Below, piece after piece: positions 1 to 7,940 of a stretch of 55,413 bases of DNA (position 1 is the stretch's first letter; the number at the start of each line of letters is the position of its first letter). The stretch comes from UBA5738 sp049641805. Lineage in GTDB: Bacteria; Patescibacteriota; Minisyncoccia; Minisyncoccales; UBA5738. The stretch covers positions 1-55,413 of the forward strand of contig JBARNX010000033.1 of assembly GCA_049641805.1 (NCBI GenBank), written 5' to 3'. The notes beneath the pieces were generated by a model, which saw nothing but the letters and a program-made list of their open reading frames with translations, did not search any database and was not told where the DNA came from. The position numbers and the translations under genes are program-made.

Positions 1-126
1 TGGACGAGCTTGTTTGAATTGTTTTCTCTTTGCAACGAAGCCACCTTATCGGAGAGCCGTGTGCGGGAAATCCGCACGCACGGTTCGATGAGGGGACGGA
101 GGGCGAGAGCCCTCCTCCTACTCTAT
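1..126 (+). mobile_element. Group II intron 3' end (domains V and VI), truncated by window edge
   Basis: Positions 54-86 form the highly conserved domain V hairpin of bacterial group II introns: GAGCCGT, a short stem, a GAAA-type tetraloop, then ACGGTTC. Positions 87-126 fold as domain VI (GGAGGGC, GAGA loop, GCCCTCC, then a CCTAC stretch carrying the likely branch-point A). The 3' splice site should lie near 125-127. The reverse transcriptase would be upstream, outside the window. Reading the first bases as protein gives the usual false ESRVREIRTHGS extension seen when domain V is translated. Confidence 0.88.
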
Positions 127-127
127 T

Positions 128-156
128 TTGAGTTGGAAGTTAATTTAAGCTATTAT
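128..156 (+). promoter_or_regulatory. Candidate promoter for the hydrolase gene
   Basis: TTGAGT (128-133) and TATTAT (151-156) are separated by 17 bases, just outside the intron 3' end. The predicted start of transcription is within about 6 bases of the ATG at 169, so the mRNA would be nearly leaderless. Confidence 0.4.
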
Positions 157-168
157 ATTTGATAAAAT

Positions 169-1041
169 ATGAAAACTATTTTTTGCCGGACCGATACTTG
201 CGACCAATTGAGAATGACCGGGCTGCTTTTTGAGCCGGAGGCGGGGTCGAAAATCGGGATTTTACATTTGCACGGCCGGGCCGGCGGGTTTTACGCGAAT
301 GCGTTTTTGGATGCGATGGCTGAAATTTACACCGCGCCCGGGTTTGGTTTTCTGACGGTTAATCTGCGCGGTCACGACCAAATTGCTGATTTTCGTATTG
401 GAAATACCGACCAGATAAAAAGAATCGGGCAGGCATTCGATGTTTTCGAAGAATGCGTTTTTGACATTGGCGCGTGGCTGGATTTTTTTCGATCTCGCGG
501 TTATGAAAAGATTATTTTGCAGGGGTACAGCCAGGGCGGCGGCAAGGCGGTTTATTTTTTAAATGAAAAACCGCAAACAGATGTTATCGCGCTGGTTTTG
601 ATGTCGCCGGCGGATGCGGCCGGATTGTTGAAAAAATATGATCCGCGAAATTTTGAAAAAGATTTGGCGCTGGCAAATGATATGGTTGCGCAGGGCAGGG
701 GCAACGAATTATTACTTCGACCGATCCGTGGCACGTATTATGTTTCGGCAAATACTTTCATTGATGAATTTGGCGACCCAACCAAAGCCAACATTTTCCC
801 GATTTTCGAAAATGGCGGTTTTGGAAAACTGGAAAATATCAAAATTCCCACCCTGGCGCTTTATGGCTCAAAAGAAAATCTTTGCATCAATTCGCCAAAA
901 CAAGATTTGGAAATTATCGCGCCGCATTTGAAAAATCCCAAATCAAAAACATCCGTTATCAAAGGCGCGGACCACACATATCATAATCGCGAAATCCAAG
1001 TTGCGAGTTTAATAGCAAACTGGCTAAAAGAAATTTTATAA
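169..1041 (+). CDS. Alpha/beta hydrolase
   Basis: A 290-residue cytoplasmic serine hydrolase of the alpha/beta fold. The oxyanion-side motif LHLHGRAGG is at about residues 32-40. The nucleophile elbow GYSQG is at 119-123 (Ser121), and the C-terminal GADHTYH motif supplies the likely catalytic His269. The acid residue is less clear; it would lie near LYGSKENL. No signal peptide is visible. The substrate cannot be told from sequence; esterase or carboxylesterase-type activity is likely. It overlaps the next gene by one base (TAATG), so the two are probably co-transcribed and translationally coupled. Confidence 0.8.
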   Translation: MKTIFCRTDTCDQLRMTGLLFEPEAGSKIGILHLHGRAGGFYANAFLDAMAEIYTAPGFGFLTVNLRGHDQIADFRIGNTDQIKRIGQAFDVFEECVFDIGAWLDFFRSRGYEKIILQGYSQGGGKAVYFLNEKPQTDVIALVLMSPADAAGLLKKYDPRNFEKDLALANDMVAQGRGNELLLRPIRGTYYVSANTFIDEFGDPTKANIFPIFENGGFGKLENIKIPTLALYGSKENLCINSPKQDLEIIAPHLKNPKSKTSVIKGADHTYHNREIQVASLIANWLKEIL

Positions 1042-1481
1042 TGGAGGAGATCATTTATCGAAAATCAAACACGGATGATTTGCCGCAGATATTGGAAATG
1101 TTGGTTGCTTTTGATTTGGATGCGTCCAATATGGCCGCCGACGGTTTTTTGGTGGCGGCCGCCGGGTCGCGAATTTTGGGTTGCGCCAGAATAACTGAAA
1201 TTGGCGATGGCAATATTGAACTTTCCAGCGTGGCGGTGGCTGAAGATTGCAGAAAGAAGGGGATCGGGAGCAAGATAATAAAATTGCTTTTTGCCGCGGA
1301 AAAAAGACGGCCGGTGTATTTGATGTGTAAAAGAAGAAATCAAAAATTCTACGAAGAGCAAGGCTTTAAGGAGATACGAGATGATTTATTGCCGGCGGCA
1401 TACAAAAGCAAAATCGATCTAATAATAAGCCCAACAAGGCGGATTATCGGCGATGGGCTTGCGATGATTAAGAAATTATAA
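1041..1481 (+). CDS. GNAT N-acetyltransferase
   Basis: A 146-residue GCN5-related acetyltransferase. The acetyl-CoA pyrophosphate-binding motif A is visible as VAEDCRKKGIGSKI (R-x-x-G-x-G type), preceded by the beta-4 strand LSSVAV. The C-terminal FYEEQGF segment is the usual motif B. The acceptor is unknown. It starts on the last base of the hydrolase stop codon and is followed 3 bases later by a HAD gene, suggesting a three-gene operon. Confidence 0.82.
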   Translation: MEEIIYRKSNTDDLPQILEMLVAFDLDASNMAADGFLVAAAGSRILGCARITEIGDGNIELSSVAVAEDCRKKGIGSKIIKLLFAAEKRRPVYLMCKRRNQKFYEEQGFKEIRDDLLPAAYKSKIDLIISPTRRIIGDGLAMIKKL

Positions 1482-1484
1482 AAA

Positions 1485-2078
1485 ATGAAACCAGCGCTAT
1501 TTATTGATTTTGACGGGACGCTTTGCCATGATCGGTTTTGGCAAAGTCTCGGCGAGCGCGATTATGAGCGGATAAACAACTTTCTTTTCAATGGCGGGGA
1601 TTTGGTTGACCGTTGGATGCGGGGGAAATGCAATTTGGAGCAGGTTTGCGAAATTCTCTCCCGGGAATTGGATCTTGGATATAAAACATTACTCGAAGCC
1701 CTTGAAGATGATTGCCGTAATATGAGGATTGCGGCCGCTGATCTGGAAAAGATCGATCGACTGAAAAATAAATATGTTGTGGCAATGGTCACGGTCAATA
1801 TGGATTGTTTTGACCGGTTCACCGTTCCAGAGCTTGGGCTTGATAACCATTTTGATTGCATTGTTAATTCATATAATGAGGGCGTTTTAAAACACGGAGA
1901 AAATGGCGGTTTGTTTGGTTCCGCATTGGTAAAAACCGGCGCGGACATCAATAGGAGCATCTTGATTGACGATTCGGAAAAGGCTTGCGGCGCTTTCAAA
2001 AAGTTGGGCGGACGGGCATTGCAAGTTGACCAACAAAAAACATTGAGTTATTGGCTGGATCATCTTTTAAGCTTATAA
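1485..2078 (+). CDS. HAD-superfamily hydrolase
   Basis: A 197-residue haloacid dehalogenase-type phosphatase. Motif I is FIDFDGT near the N-terminus (nucleophile Asp in DFDGT), motif II is probably MVTVN, and the acidic motif IV is LIDDSEKA near residue 165. An alpha-helical cap of about 70 residues sits between motifs I and II. The substrate is unknown; a nucleotide or sugar phosphate is typical. It is the third gene of the short operon starting at 169. Confidence 0.78.
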   Translation: MKPALFIDFDGTLCHDRFWQSLGERDYERINNFLFNGGDLVDRWMRGKCNLEQVCEILSRELDLGYKTLLEALEDDCRNMRIAAADLEKIDRLKNKYVVAMVTVNMDCFDRFTVPELGLDNHFDCIVNSYNEGVLKHGENGGLFGSALVKTGADINRSILIDDSEKACGAFKKLGGRALQVDQQKTLSYWLDHLLSL

Positions 2079-2092
2079 ATAAATTAAAAAAT

Positions 2093-2214
2093 ATGTTTGC
2101 AATAAAAGAACCAGAAGATTATAGTTTTGAAAAATTTGGCATAAGGGGGAAATGAAACTGCTTTTGAATTGCACTCCGCTATGGATCGAAGCGCAGGAAG
2201 AGACAGCAAGTTAG
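2093..2214 (+). other. Two overlapping 20-codon ORFs, possible gene remnant
   Basis: ATG 2093 gives a 20-codon peptide beginning MFAIKEPEDYSFEKFGIRGK and stopping at 2155. A second ATG at 2152 overlaps that stop (ATGA) and runs 20 codons to TAG 2212-2214. The first peptide resembles the N-terminus of small cupin-type proteins, an uncertain recollection, so this may be a decayed cupin gene. Nothing else coding is visible between 2079 and 2272. Confidence 0.25.
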
Positions 2215-2224
2215 ATTTTGTTGC

Positions 2225-2253
2225 TTGGGAAACACTGTTGCCGATGATATAAT
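2225..2253 (+). promoter_or_regulatory. Promoter with extended -10
   Basis: TTGGGA (2225-2230), a 17-base spacer, then TGATATAAT (2245-2253), which is a perfect extended -10 element. Transcription would begin near 2260, 13 bases before the ATG at 2273. This supports 2273 rather than 2374 as the true start of the downstream gene. Confidence 0.65.
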
Positions 2254-2272
2254 GGAGCAATAATAATAAGCT

Positions 2273-2940
2273 ATGAAACCGACTTTAAAAAAATCGTTTT
2301 TTCGGGTTTTCTGGCGCTTGCAATATCTTTTGTCGCCGCTGGGCCGAGTTCGGCGCAGTACCAAAATCAGGCGATGCTATTGGTTCAGATTGAAGAGGTT
2401 AAACGGCAGATACTGATATTGCAGATACAGCTCATTCAGATGCGGATCGCCGATCTGCAGCGCCAGCTTGATCAAATAAATGGAGCGGGGAATGTTTCGA
2501 ACGCGTATATTGATATCATTTATCCCAATGGCGGAGAAAAGCTGGGAAACCGCCGCGATTATTATATCCGCTGGGAATCCAGAGGGGTCGAAAGAGTGAC
2601 GATTGAATTGGAGGCTCCGGGAAGCGAAACGATTATCGCCAGTAATGTTGATGCTTCGGCCGGCCGATATTATTGGTACGCGGGCGATGTTGTTGGCAGC
2701 GAGTATCGCGTTCATATATTTGATCCGAATAGGCCAAGCGTGGGCGATGTGAGCAGCGGCAAGTTTTTGGTTTTTGACAATAACGGCGGCAATCATTGCT
2801 CCGACGGCACCGCCATTGGCAAATGTTCAACCGACAAGCCAAAACTTTGTTTCGATGATGAATTAGATTTAGTCGATGCCTGCCACTCCTGCGGCTGTCC
2901 CTCGGGCTTGACCTGCAACTCAAACAGCAAGTGCCAGTAA
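2273..2940 (+). CDS. Secreted KRE9-type Ig-like, Cys-rich protein; frameshift at A7 run
   Basis: The uninterrupted reading frame begins at ATG 2374 (188 aa), but the residues just before it in the same frame form a clear signal peptide (KIVFSGFLALAISFVAAG, then PSSA before Q) with no start codon. The only ATG (2273) is in the neighbouring frame. The two frames join by a -1 shift on the run of seven A (2287-2293), giving MKPTLKKIVFSG. The mature part has a coiled-coil-like segment (QIEEVKRQILILQIQL), then a KRE9/KNH-type domain (IIYPNGGEKLG, YYIRWES), then eight Cys residues in the C-terminal 45 residues. Cause: real mutation, sequencing error, or slippage (A AAA AAA is a classic slippery site). 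Likely an extracellular protein. Confidence 0.7.
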
Positions 2941-2952
2941 CCAATTAATTTT

Positions 2953-3315
2953 ATGGAGTTAACCGAAAAGCAGCAGGAATTATTGATGCGCCGCAATTTG
3001 GTAGTTTTGGCGACTTCAAGTTTGGATGGACAGCCGCGGGCTATTATTGTTGAAGTTAATAAAGCAGAAGGGGAAACACTGGTAATTACCGACAACGAAA
3101 TGAATGAAACGAGAAATAATTTGTTAGCAAATGGCAAAGTTTCCATTTTGGCTTTTGAGGAAGACTATAGTTTTTGTTTTAAAATTTTTGGCGTGGCGAA
3201 ATATTGTCAGAGTGGCGAGTACTATGATTTTGCGAAAAACTTAGAAACCAACAAAAAAGAAGTACCAAAGGGAGCAGTGGTAATTGCGATTGATAAAGTA
3301 ATCGAATTCAAATAA
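2953..3315 (+). CDS. Pyridoxamine 5'-phosphate oxidase-like flavin-binding protein
   Basis: A 120-residue split-barrel protein of the pyridoxamine 5'-phosphate oxidase-like family, which usually binds FMN or F420 as a dimer. The N-terminal LVVLATSSLDGQPRAIIV segment is the typical first hairpin of the family. Length matches small general stress or flavin-reductase-like members. It is followed 12 bases later by a riboflavin kinase domain gene, so FMN supply and FMN use may be linked. The exact substrate is unknown. Confidence 0.7.
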   Translation: MELTEKQQELLMRRNLVVLATSSLDGQPRAIIVEVNKAEGETLVITDNEMNETRNNLLANGKVSILAFEEDYSFCFKIFGVAKYCQSGEYYDFAKNLETNKKEVPKGAVVIAIDKVIEFK

Positions 3316-3327
3316 TTTTTGAAAATC

Positions 3328-3696
3328 ATGAATGACAAGCGATTCAAGGGATTATTTTTTCGCGCCAGGGTGGTGCGGGGTGCGGGACGGGGGAAGGGGA
3401 TGGGGTTTCCGACCGCGAATTTGGATGCGGCGGATGTTGATTTGGGCCACGGAGTTTATCTGGTTCAAGCCGAGGTTTTGGGCCGGAAATATAAAGGATT
3501 GCTGTTTTTCGGGTCGAAGGAAACATTCGGCGAACCGGTTTCTTTGGAAGTTTTTATTCAAGATTTGGCAAGCGATATATATGGAGAAACGGTCGCGGTG
3601 CGGTTGATGAAAAAAATCAGGGATATCAAAAAATTCGATAATCCGCGGGAATTGCAAAAACAAATCGAACGCGATGTCGCGGAAAATCTTTCCTGA
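3328..3696 (+). CDS. Stand-alone riboflavin kinase domain
   Basis: A 122-residue protein from ATG 3328 (an in-frame TTG at 3319 is the alternative). It matches the riboflavin kinase half of bacterial RibF: the GRGKGMGFPTANL motif binds riboflavin and the gamma-phosphate, and SLEVFI carries the expected catalytic Glu. The FMN adenylyltransferase half of RibF is absent. It would make FMN but not FAD. Its place behind a PNPOx-like flavoprotein supports a flavin role. A strong terminator follows. Confidence 0.8.
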   Translation: MNDKRFKGLFFRARVVRGAGRGKGMGFPTANLDAADVDLGHGVYLVQAEVLGRKYKGLLFFGSKETFGEPVSLEVFIQDLASDIYGETVAVRLMKKIRDIKKFDNPRELQKQIERDVAENLS

Positions 3697-3732
3697 TTCG
3701 TTGGTACGTGGCGGATAAAATCGGAAATACAC

Positions 3733-3756
3733 ACAAGGCCTGGCGGGCCTTGTTTT
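3733..3756 (+). terminator. Rho-independent terminator
   Basis: Perfect 8-bp stem ACAAGGCC/GGCCTTGT around a 5-base loop (TGGCG), followed by TTT. It ends the operon of the flavin genes. Confidence 0.75.
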
Positions 3757-3760
3757 GATA

Positions 3761-3790
3761 TTGGGCAATAACGCGAAAAAGCGGTAAAAT
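3761..3790 (+). promoter_or_regulatory. Candidate promoter for DUF2339 gene
   Basis: TTGGGC (3761-3766), 18-base spacer, TAAAAT (3785-3790). The ATG at 3808 is about 10 bases from the expected transcription start, again a very short leader. Confidence 0.45.
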
Positions 3791-3807
3791 AAACAAAACA
3801 AAAAAAT

Positions 3808-6381
3808 ATGTACGAATTTTTTATTTTCATCGTTGTTTTATTCGCGTTTTTGTATCTGAAAAGCAGGATTAACCAATTGGATGAAGAAATAGATTCATTA
3901 AAAATCAAATTTGGCATAAAAAATAACGCGGTCAGCCAGTCCATAGTCCAAGAACCGGCGCCGCCGTTGGAAACCGAGTCAGCGGCGGAAGCAATTCCGG
4001 CGGCGGCGGTTTTGGAGGTGGTTGAAAAACCGGCGGCGGCAATGGAACAGGAACCGCCCGCAAGCATCGAAACCGAAAATAAATCCGAAGAGAACCTGGA
4101 ATTCAAGATCGGTAGCAAGATATTCACGGGCGTGGGCGTGGTGGCGGTGATTTGCGCGGTCGGGTTTTTCCTGCGCTACGCGTTTGAAAATAATTTGATC
4201 AATGAGTTTGGCCGGGTGGCGCTGGGTGTTGCCGCCGGCATTATTCTTTTGATTGTCGGCGAATTGACGCGCAAACGGTTCGCAAATTACGGCCAGGCGC
4301 TGACTGGCGGGGGACTGGGAGTTTTGTATGTTTCTTTTTACGCCGCTTTCAGTTTTTACAAACTGATGGCCCAGCCGACTGCGTTTTTCGCGATGATCTT
4401 GGTTACCGCGGCCGGCATTCTTTTGTCATTGCGGCAAAATTCGATGGCGCTGGCGATGTTTGCCCAAGTCGGCGGATTTCTGACGCCCCTGCTGATCAAC
4501 AGCGGCAATGCCAGTCCGCACATTTTGTTCCTTTATGTGGCATTGCTTGATGTGGCGGTGTTCTTGACCGCGTTCTATAAATTATGGCAGCCGCTGTCGG
4601 CGGTGAGCTTTGCGGGCACGGCGCTGGCTTATTCATATTGGTATTTTAATTTTTATTCGTCTTTGCAATTCACGCCGGCATTCGGTTATTTGAGTTTGTT
4701 CTTCGCCATTTTCCTGTGTGTTCCGTTCATCCAATATTTTGTCAAAAAATCGCCGGAAAATTCCTGGGATTTGATGCTTGTTTCCGCCAACCCGCTGTTC
4801 TATTTTTCAATGAGCTACGCGATCATCGATCCGCTTTATCCTGATTTTATGGGCTGGTTCACTATGGCACTGGGAGTTTTCTATTGCGCGATGGCCGCGG
4901 CGGTGGGCGGCAAAAACGAGCGCGACTCTCTTTTCCGCCATTTTCTGCTGACCGCCGGATTTGTTTTGCTGGCGATTGCGGTGCCGATCCAGTTTGACGG
5001 CAAATGGATCGTGGCGGCTTGGGCGGCGGAAGCGCTGGCGTTCACCGCGACCGGTTTCAAAATGAAAATGACGCTTTATCGGGGATTGGGAGGCTTTCTG
5101 TTTTTTGCCGCGCTCATTAAATTATTGATATTCGAAAGCAGTTTGCCCGGCAACGCAATGGTTATTTTCAATGGCCGGTTCTTGTCTTATGCCTTATATT
5201 TTGGCGCCGCCGCGGCCGGGGCTTATTTGTATCGACGCTACAAAATGGAATCGGGCAAGCCAGAGTCGCCGATGTTTTATTTATTGTTGCTGGAAGCCGC
5301 GCTGGCGGTTGTCGTCGGCTCGAGTTTTGAGGTTCATGATTTCTTCGGCAACTACGGCAAATGGACTGTCGTTGTTTGGGCGATTGAGGCGCTGGCATTT
5401 ATTGCCGCCGGCTTCAGGTGGAAGCTGACAATTTACCGGGTGTTGGGCAACTGTTTGTTGTTGGCAACATTGTTCCGGCTTTCGGTGTTCGAAGGCAGTC
5501 TTGAGACCGGATCGATGCCAATATTCAATTTGAGGCTTTTAGCATACGCGGTGTTCTTTGCCGTTGTTGCGGCCAGCGCTTATTTGTATCGCCGCCGGAA
5601 GCTTGAGCTGGGGGAGAACGAACGGCAGCTGTTTCCCATTCTCGCGCTTGAGGGCGCGTTTGCCGGTCTTTTCGGATTGAGCCTTGAAATCCATAATTTT
5701 TTTGGTGAGTATTGGTATCCGATCTTGTGGACTTTCGGCGGTCTGGCGGCAGGATTATTGTCATTCCGCTTAAAGAGTGTGGCACTTCGCTGTGTTACTT
5801 ATGCCACTTTTGCCGCCGCGTTGTTCCATTTGTTGGTTTTCGACAGCCATATTGGCGTCTTAAAATACGTGCCGCTGGCCAATACCCGGGTTTTCGCGTT
5901 TGCGGCTTCGGCAATTGCCGTCAGGTTGTTTCTTCAATTGTTCCGCACCAATAAAGATAAGATGTCGAAAGACGAATACCAGCTTTTCCAGCCGACGCTG
6001 TTTATGATGTTCCATTTCCTGAATTTGTGGATAATCAGCGCTGAAATCATCAGCTATTGCGACGAGCAGGCTCTGTTGGCGGGTAGGGCATCGGCATTCA
6101 ACTTCGATAATTTAAAGAATGTGTTCTTGTCGGCGGCATGGACCATATACGGCGTGATTCTGATGATTGCCGGGATAATCAAGAAAACAACTTATGAGCG
6201 TTTCTTGGCGATCGCTTTGTTTGCGATCGTGATCGTCAAGGTTTTCCTTGTTGATACCGCGGATTTGGGTAATCTTTACCGGTTTTTCTCGTTCATTGTT
6301 TTGGGATGTTTCCTTCTTTTGGTGGGCTACCTTTATTACCGTTTCCAAGACCGGCTTCGCAAATTCGTTAAAGCCGAATAG
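3808..6381 (+). CDS. DUF2339 giant multi-spanning membrane protein
   Basis: An 857-residue integral membrane protein. One N-terminal helix (FFIFIVVLFAFLYL) is followed by a short coiled coil and an Ala/Pro/Glu-rich linker (about residues 45-90). Then come some 25 or more hydrophobic segments, starting at IGSKIFTGVGVVAVICAVGFFLRYAFENNLI, which is the hallmark start of DUF2339 proteins. A roughly 130-residue unit recurs (GKWIVAAWAAEALAF, GKWTVVVWAIEALAF, YWYPILWTFGGLAAG), suggesting internal duplication. Function is unknown; family members are predicted envelope proteins. It stands alone between a terminator and an unrelated gene. Confidence 0.85.
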   Translation: MYEFFIFIVVLFAFLYLKSRINQLDEEIDSLKIKFGIKNNAVSQSIVQEPAPPLETESAAEAIPAAAVLEVVEKPAAAMEQEPPASIETENKSEENLEFKIGSKIFTGVGVVAVICAVGFFLRYAFENNLINEFGRVALGVAAGIILLIVGELTRKRFANYGQALTGGGLGVLYVSFYAAFSFYKLMAQPTAFFAMILVTAAGILLSLRQNSMALAMFAQVGGFLTPLLINSGNASPHILFLYVALLDVAVFLTAFYKLWQPLSAVSFAGTALAYSYWYFNFYSSLQFTPAFGYLSLFFAIFLCVPFIQYFVKKSPENSWDLMLVSANPLFYFSMSYAIIDPLYPDFMGWFTMALGVFYCAMAAAVGGKNERDSLFRHFLLTAGFVLLAIAVPIQFDGKWIVAAWAAEALAFTATGFKMKMTLYRGLGGFLFFAALIKLLIFESSLPGNAMVIFNGRFLSYALYFGAAAAGAYLYRRYKMESGKPESPMFYLLLLEAALAVVVGSSFEVHDFFGNYGKWTVVVWAIEALAFIAAGFRWKLTIYRVLGNCLLLATLFRLSVFEGSLETGSMPIFNLRLLAYAVFFAVVAASAYLYRRRKLELGENERQLFPILALEGAFAGLFGLSLEIHNFFGEYWYPILWTFGGLAAGLLSFRLKSVALRCVTYATFAAALFHLLVFDSHIGVLKYVPLANTRVFAFAASAIAVRLFLQLFRTNKDKMSKDEYQLFQPTLFMMFHFLNLWIISAEIISYCDEQALLAGRASAFNFDNLKNVFLSAAWTIYGVILMIAGIIKKTTYERFLAIALFAIVIVKVFLVDTADLGNLYRFFSFIVLGCFLLLVGYLYYRFQDRLRKFVKAE

Positions 6382-6507
6382 GATTCAATTTGCATATCAA
6401 ATAGGCGGACCGCGGTTGCCGTTACGCTTTCCGCTTCCAAAGCAGGTGCAAAAATGAGATTTCTGCTAATATATCAATCAACGCAATCAACGCAATAAAC
6501 GTAATAT

Positions 6508-7158
6508 ATGAAATTATTTCTAACCTCTGCCGGGTTGGTCCCGGAAGTCGCGCCGGATTTTTTGAAGTTGCTGGGTAAAGCTCCGGAGAGAGCCAAAATG
6601 ATTTTTATCCCGACCGCGGCCAATCCCGAATTGGACCGCTGGTATTTGAACAAGGATAAACTGGTCATCGCGCAATTGGGCATTACCGATATAACCGAAG
6701 TTGACATTGAAAAAGAGAATGAAAAAACTTTGGCGGAAAAATTAGATGGCGTCGATATAATTTACGTTGAAGGTGGCAACACTTTTTATCTTTTGAAATA
6801 TGTCCGCGAAAGCGGATTTGAAAAATTGGCCAAACAGTTTCTGGAAAGGGGAGGCGTGTATGTGGGCGTGAGCGCGGGTTCGATGATCGCCGGGCCAAAC
6901 ATTGAAACCGCGAATTGGAAACACGCCGACAGGAACGAAGTTGGCTTGCAAGATTTAGCCGCGATGAATTTGGTGCCGTTCGCGATCGCGCCGCACATCG
7001 ACGAAACAAATATCGAAGCGACAAAGGCGGAGGCGGCCAAAGTCAGCTATCCGGTAATCGCGCTAAGCGACAAACAAGCCGTTGTTGTCGACGACGCCAA
7101 AACCCAAATCATTGGCCCTGGCGACAAAATGGTTTTTAATAACCAAAAATTATCATAA
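6508..7158 (+). CDS. Peptidase S51 family (dipeptidase E-like)
   Basis: A 216-residue serine peptidase of family S51, related to alpha-aspartyl dipeptidase PepE and cyanophycinase. The nucleophile elbow GVSAGS is at residues 120-125 (Ser122), EGGNT at 88-92 is the conserved substrate loop, and APHID (His163) supplies the likely catalytic His. No signal peptide. It would cleave short Asp-containing peptides in the cytoplasm. The next gene follows after 2 bases. Confidence 0.8.
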   Translation: MKLFLTSAGLVPEVAPDFLKLLGKAPERAKMIFIPTAANPELDRWYLNKDKLVIAQLGITDITEVDIEKENEKTLAEKLDGVDIIYVEGGNTFYLLKYVRESGFEKLAKQFLERGGVYVGVSAGSMIAGPNIETANWKHADRNEVGLQDLAAMNLVPFAIAPHIDETNIEATKAEAAKVSYPVIALSDKQAVVVDDAKTQIIGPGDKMVFNNQKLS

Positions 7159-7160
7159 AT

Positions 7161-7535
7161 ATGTTCAAGGGATTTATTCTGTCGGAATCGTTAAAAAACC
7201 CGTTAATTTTGAATGACCTCAAAGCGGGGTTTGTGAGAGTGGAAAAACGTTCCGAGTCAAAAGAATTTCCTTTTTGGTATCTTTTTGTTGTTGAATTCAA
7301 AGATGAAGATGTCAAAAATTCAATAAAGCTTATTTCGGGTAATTTGAAATATGGCTGGTACGCTCATTTTTGGGATGAATCGGTTGTTTACATCTGTTTT
7401 CTGGACAAGATATTCAAGGTTCCGCGCGAGCAGGGACGGGGCTGGAAATCAGACGAATTCAAAGCGGCAATTGAATATGGCGCCAAAAACGGGGTGGATC
7501 CGATTTATTTTTCTGATTTCTGGATCGAAGATTGA
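7161..7535 (+). CDS. Conserved hypothetical protein
   Basis: A 124-residue soluble protein with no family I can name. It is rich in aromatic residues (FPFWYLFVVEF, YGWYAHFWDE, DPIYFSDFWIED) and has no membrane segment or signal peptide. Its start lies 2 bases after the S51 peptidase, so it is probably translated from the same mRNA. The pattern of alternating strand-like segments suggests a compact alpha/beta protein. Confidence 0.6.
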   Translation: MFKGFILSESLKNPLILNDLKAGFVRVEKRSESKEFPFWYLFVVEFKDEDVKNSIKLISGNLKYGWYAHFWDESVVYICFLDKIFKVPREQGRGWKSDEFKAAIEYGAKNGVDPIYFSDFWIED

Positions 7536-7570
7536 TTGACTCGCGTAATGACTTTTAGGGCTAACAAATC

Positions 7571-7592
7571 ATATATTCCATTTGGAATATAT
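7571..7592. promoter_or_regulatory. 22-bp palindrome, candidate operator 1
   Basis: Perfect inverted repeat: ATATATTCCA, TT, TGGAATATAT. It lies about 43 bases upstream of the XRE regulator ATG and next to an AT-rich TTAAAAT stretch that may be its -10 region. An identical element in the opposite orientation follows the regulator gene at 7873. Confidence 0.7.
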
Positions 7593-7634
7593 TTTGTTAA
7601 AATAAAATTGCAGATTTTTTTATTAATCAAGAAT

Positions 7635-7853
7635 ATGATCAGCGACCACAAAGAAGAATATAAAAAAATCGCGGCCAAATTGCGCGCGGCGCGAATGGCG
7701 CGCGGGTTGAATCAGGGGAAAGTGGCGCATAAGATCGATAAAAGCCAGTCATATGTTTCCAAGGTTGAATCTGGGAAGATTTTTATCGGCGCGGTGGAGC
7801 TTGATATGCTGGCGAAAATTTACCAAAAGCCGATTGAGTATTTTCTTTCGTGA
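7635..7853 (+). CDS. XRE-family HTH transcriptional regulator
   Basis: A 72-residue protein from ATG 7635; a longer reading from 7536 would run through the operator and is unlikely. It is essentially one helix-turn-helix domain: LRAARMARGLNQGKVAHKID, then the recognition helix KSQSYVSKVESGKI and a last helix ending YFLS. Such minimal cI/controller-type proteins bind palindromes as dimers. Identical 22-bp palindromes lie on each side of the gene, so it probably represses itself and perhaps the Nudix gene downstream. No restriction-modification genes are near. Confidence 0.85.
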   Translation: MISDHKEEYKKIAAKLRAARMARGLNQGKVAHKIDKSQSYVSKVESGKIFIGAVELDMLAKIYQKPIEYFLS

Positions 7854-7872
7854 ATTTTTTCGGATTCACGCG

Positions 7873-7894
7873 ATATATTCCAAATGGAATATAT
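7873..7894. promoter_or_regulatory. 22-bp palindrome, candidate operator 2
   Basis: Perfect inverted repeat ATATATTCCA, AA, TGGAATATAT, the exact reverse complement of the element at 7571-7592. It lies 46 bases upstream of the Nudix ATG (7941), as operator 1 lies 42 bases upstream of the regulator, so both genes may be under the same control. Confidence 0.7.
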
Positions 7895-7940
7895 GGTATT
7901 GGGTAATTCAATTTTTATTTATTCGTAAATTCGAAGAATC

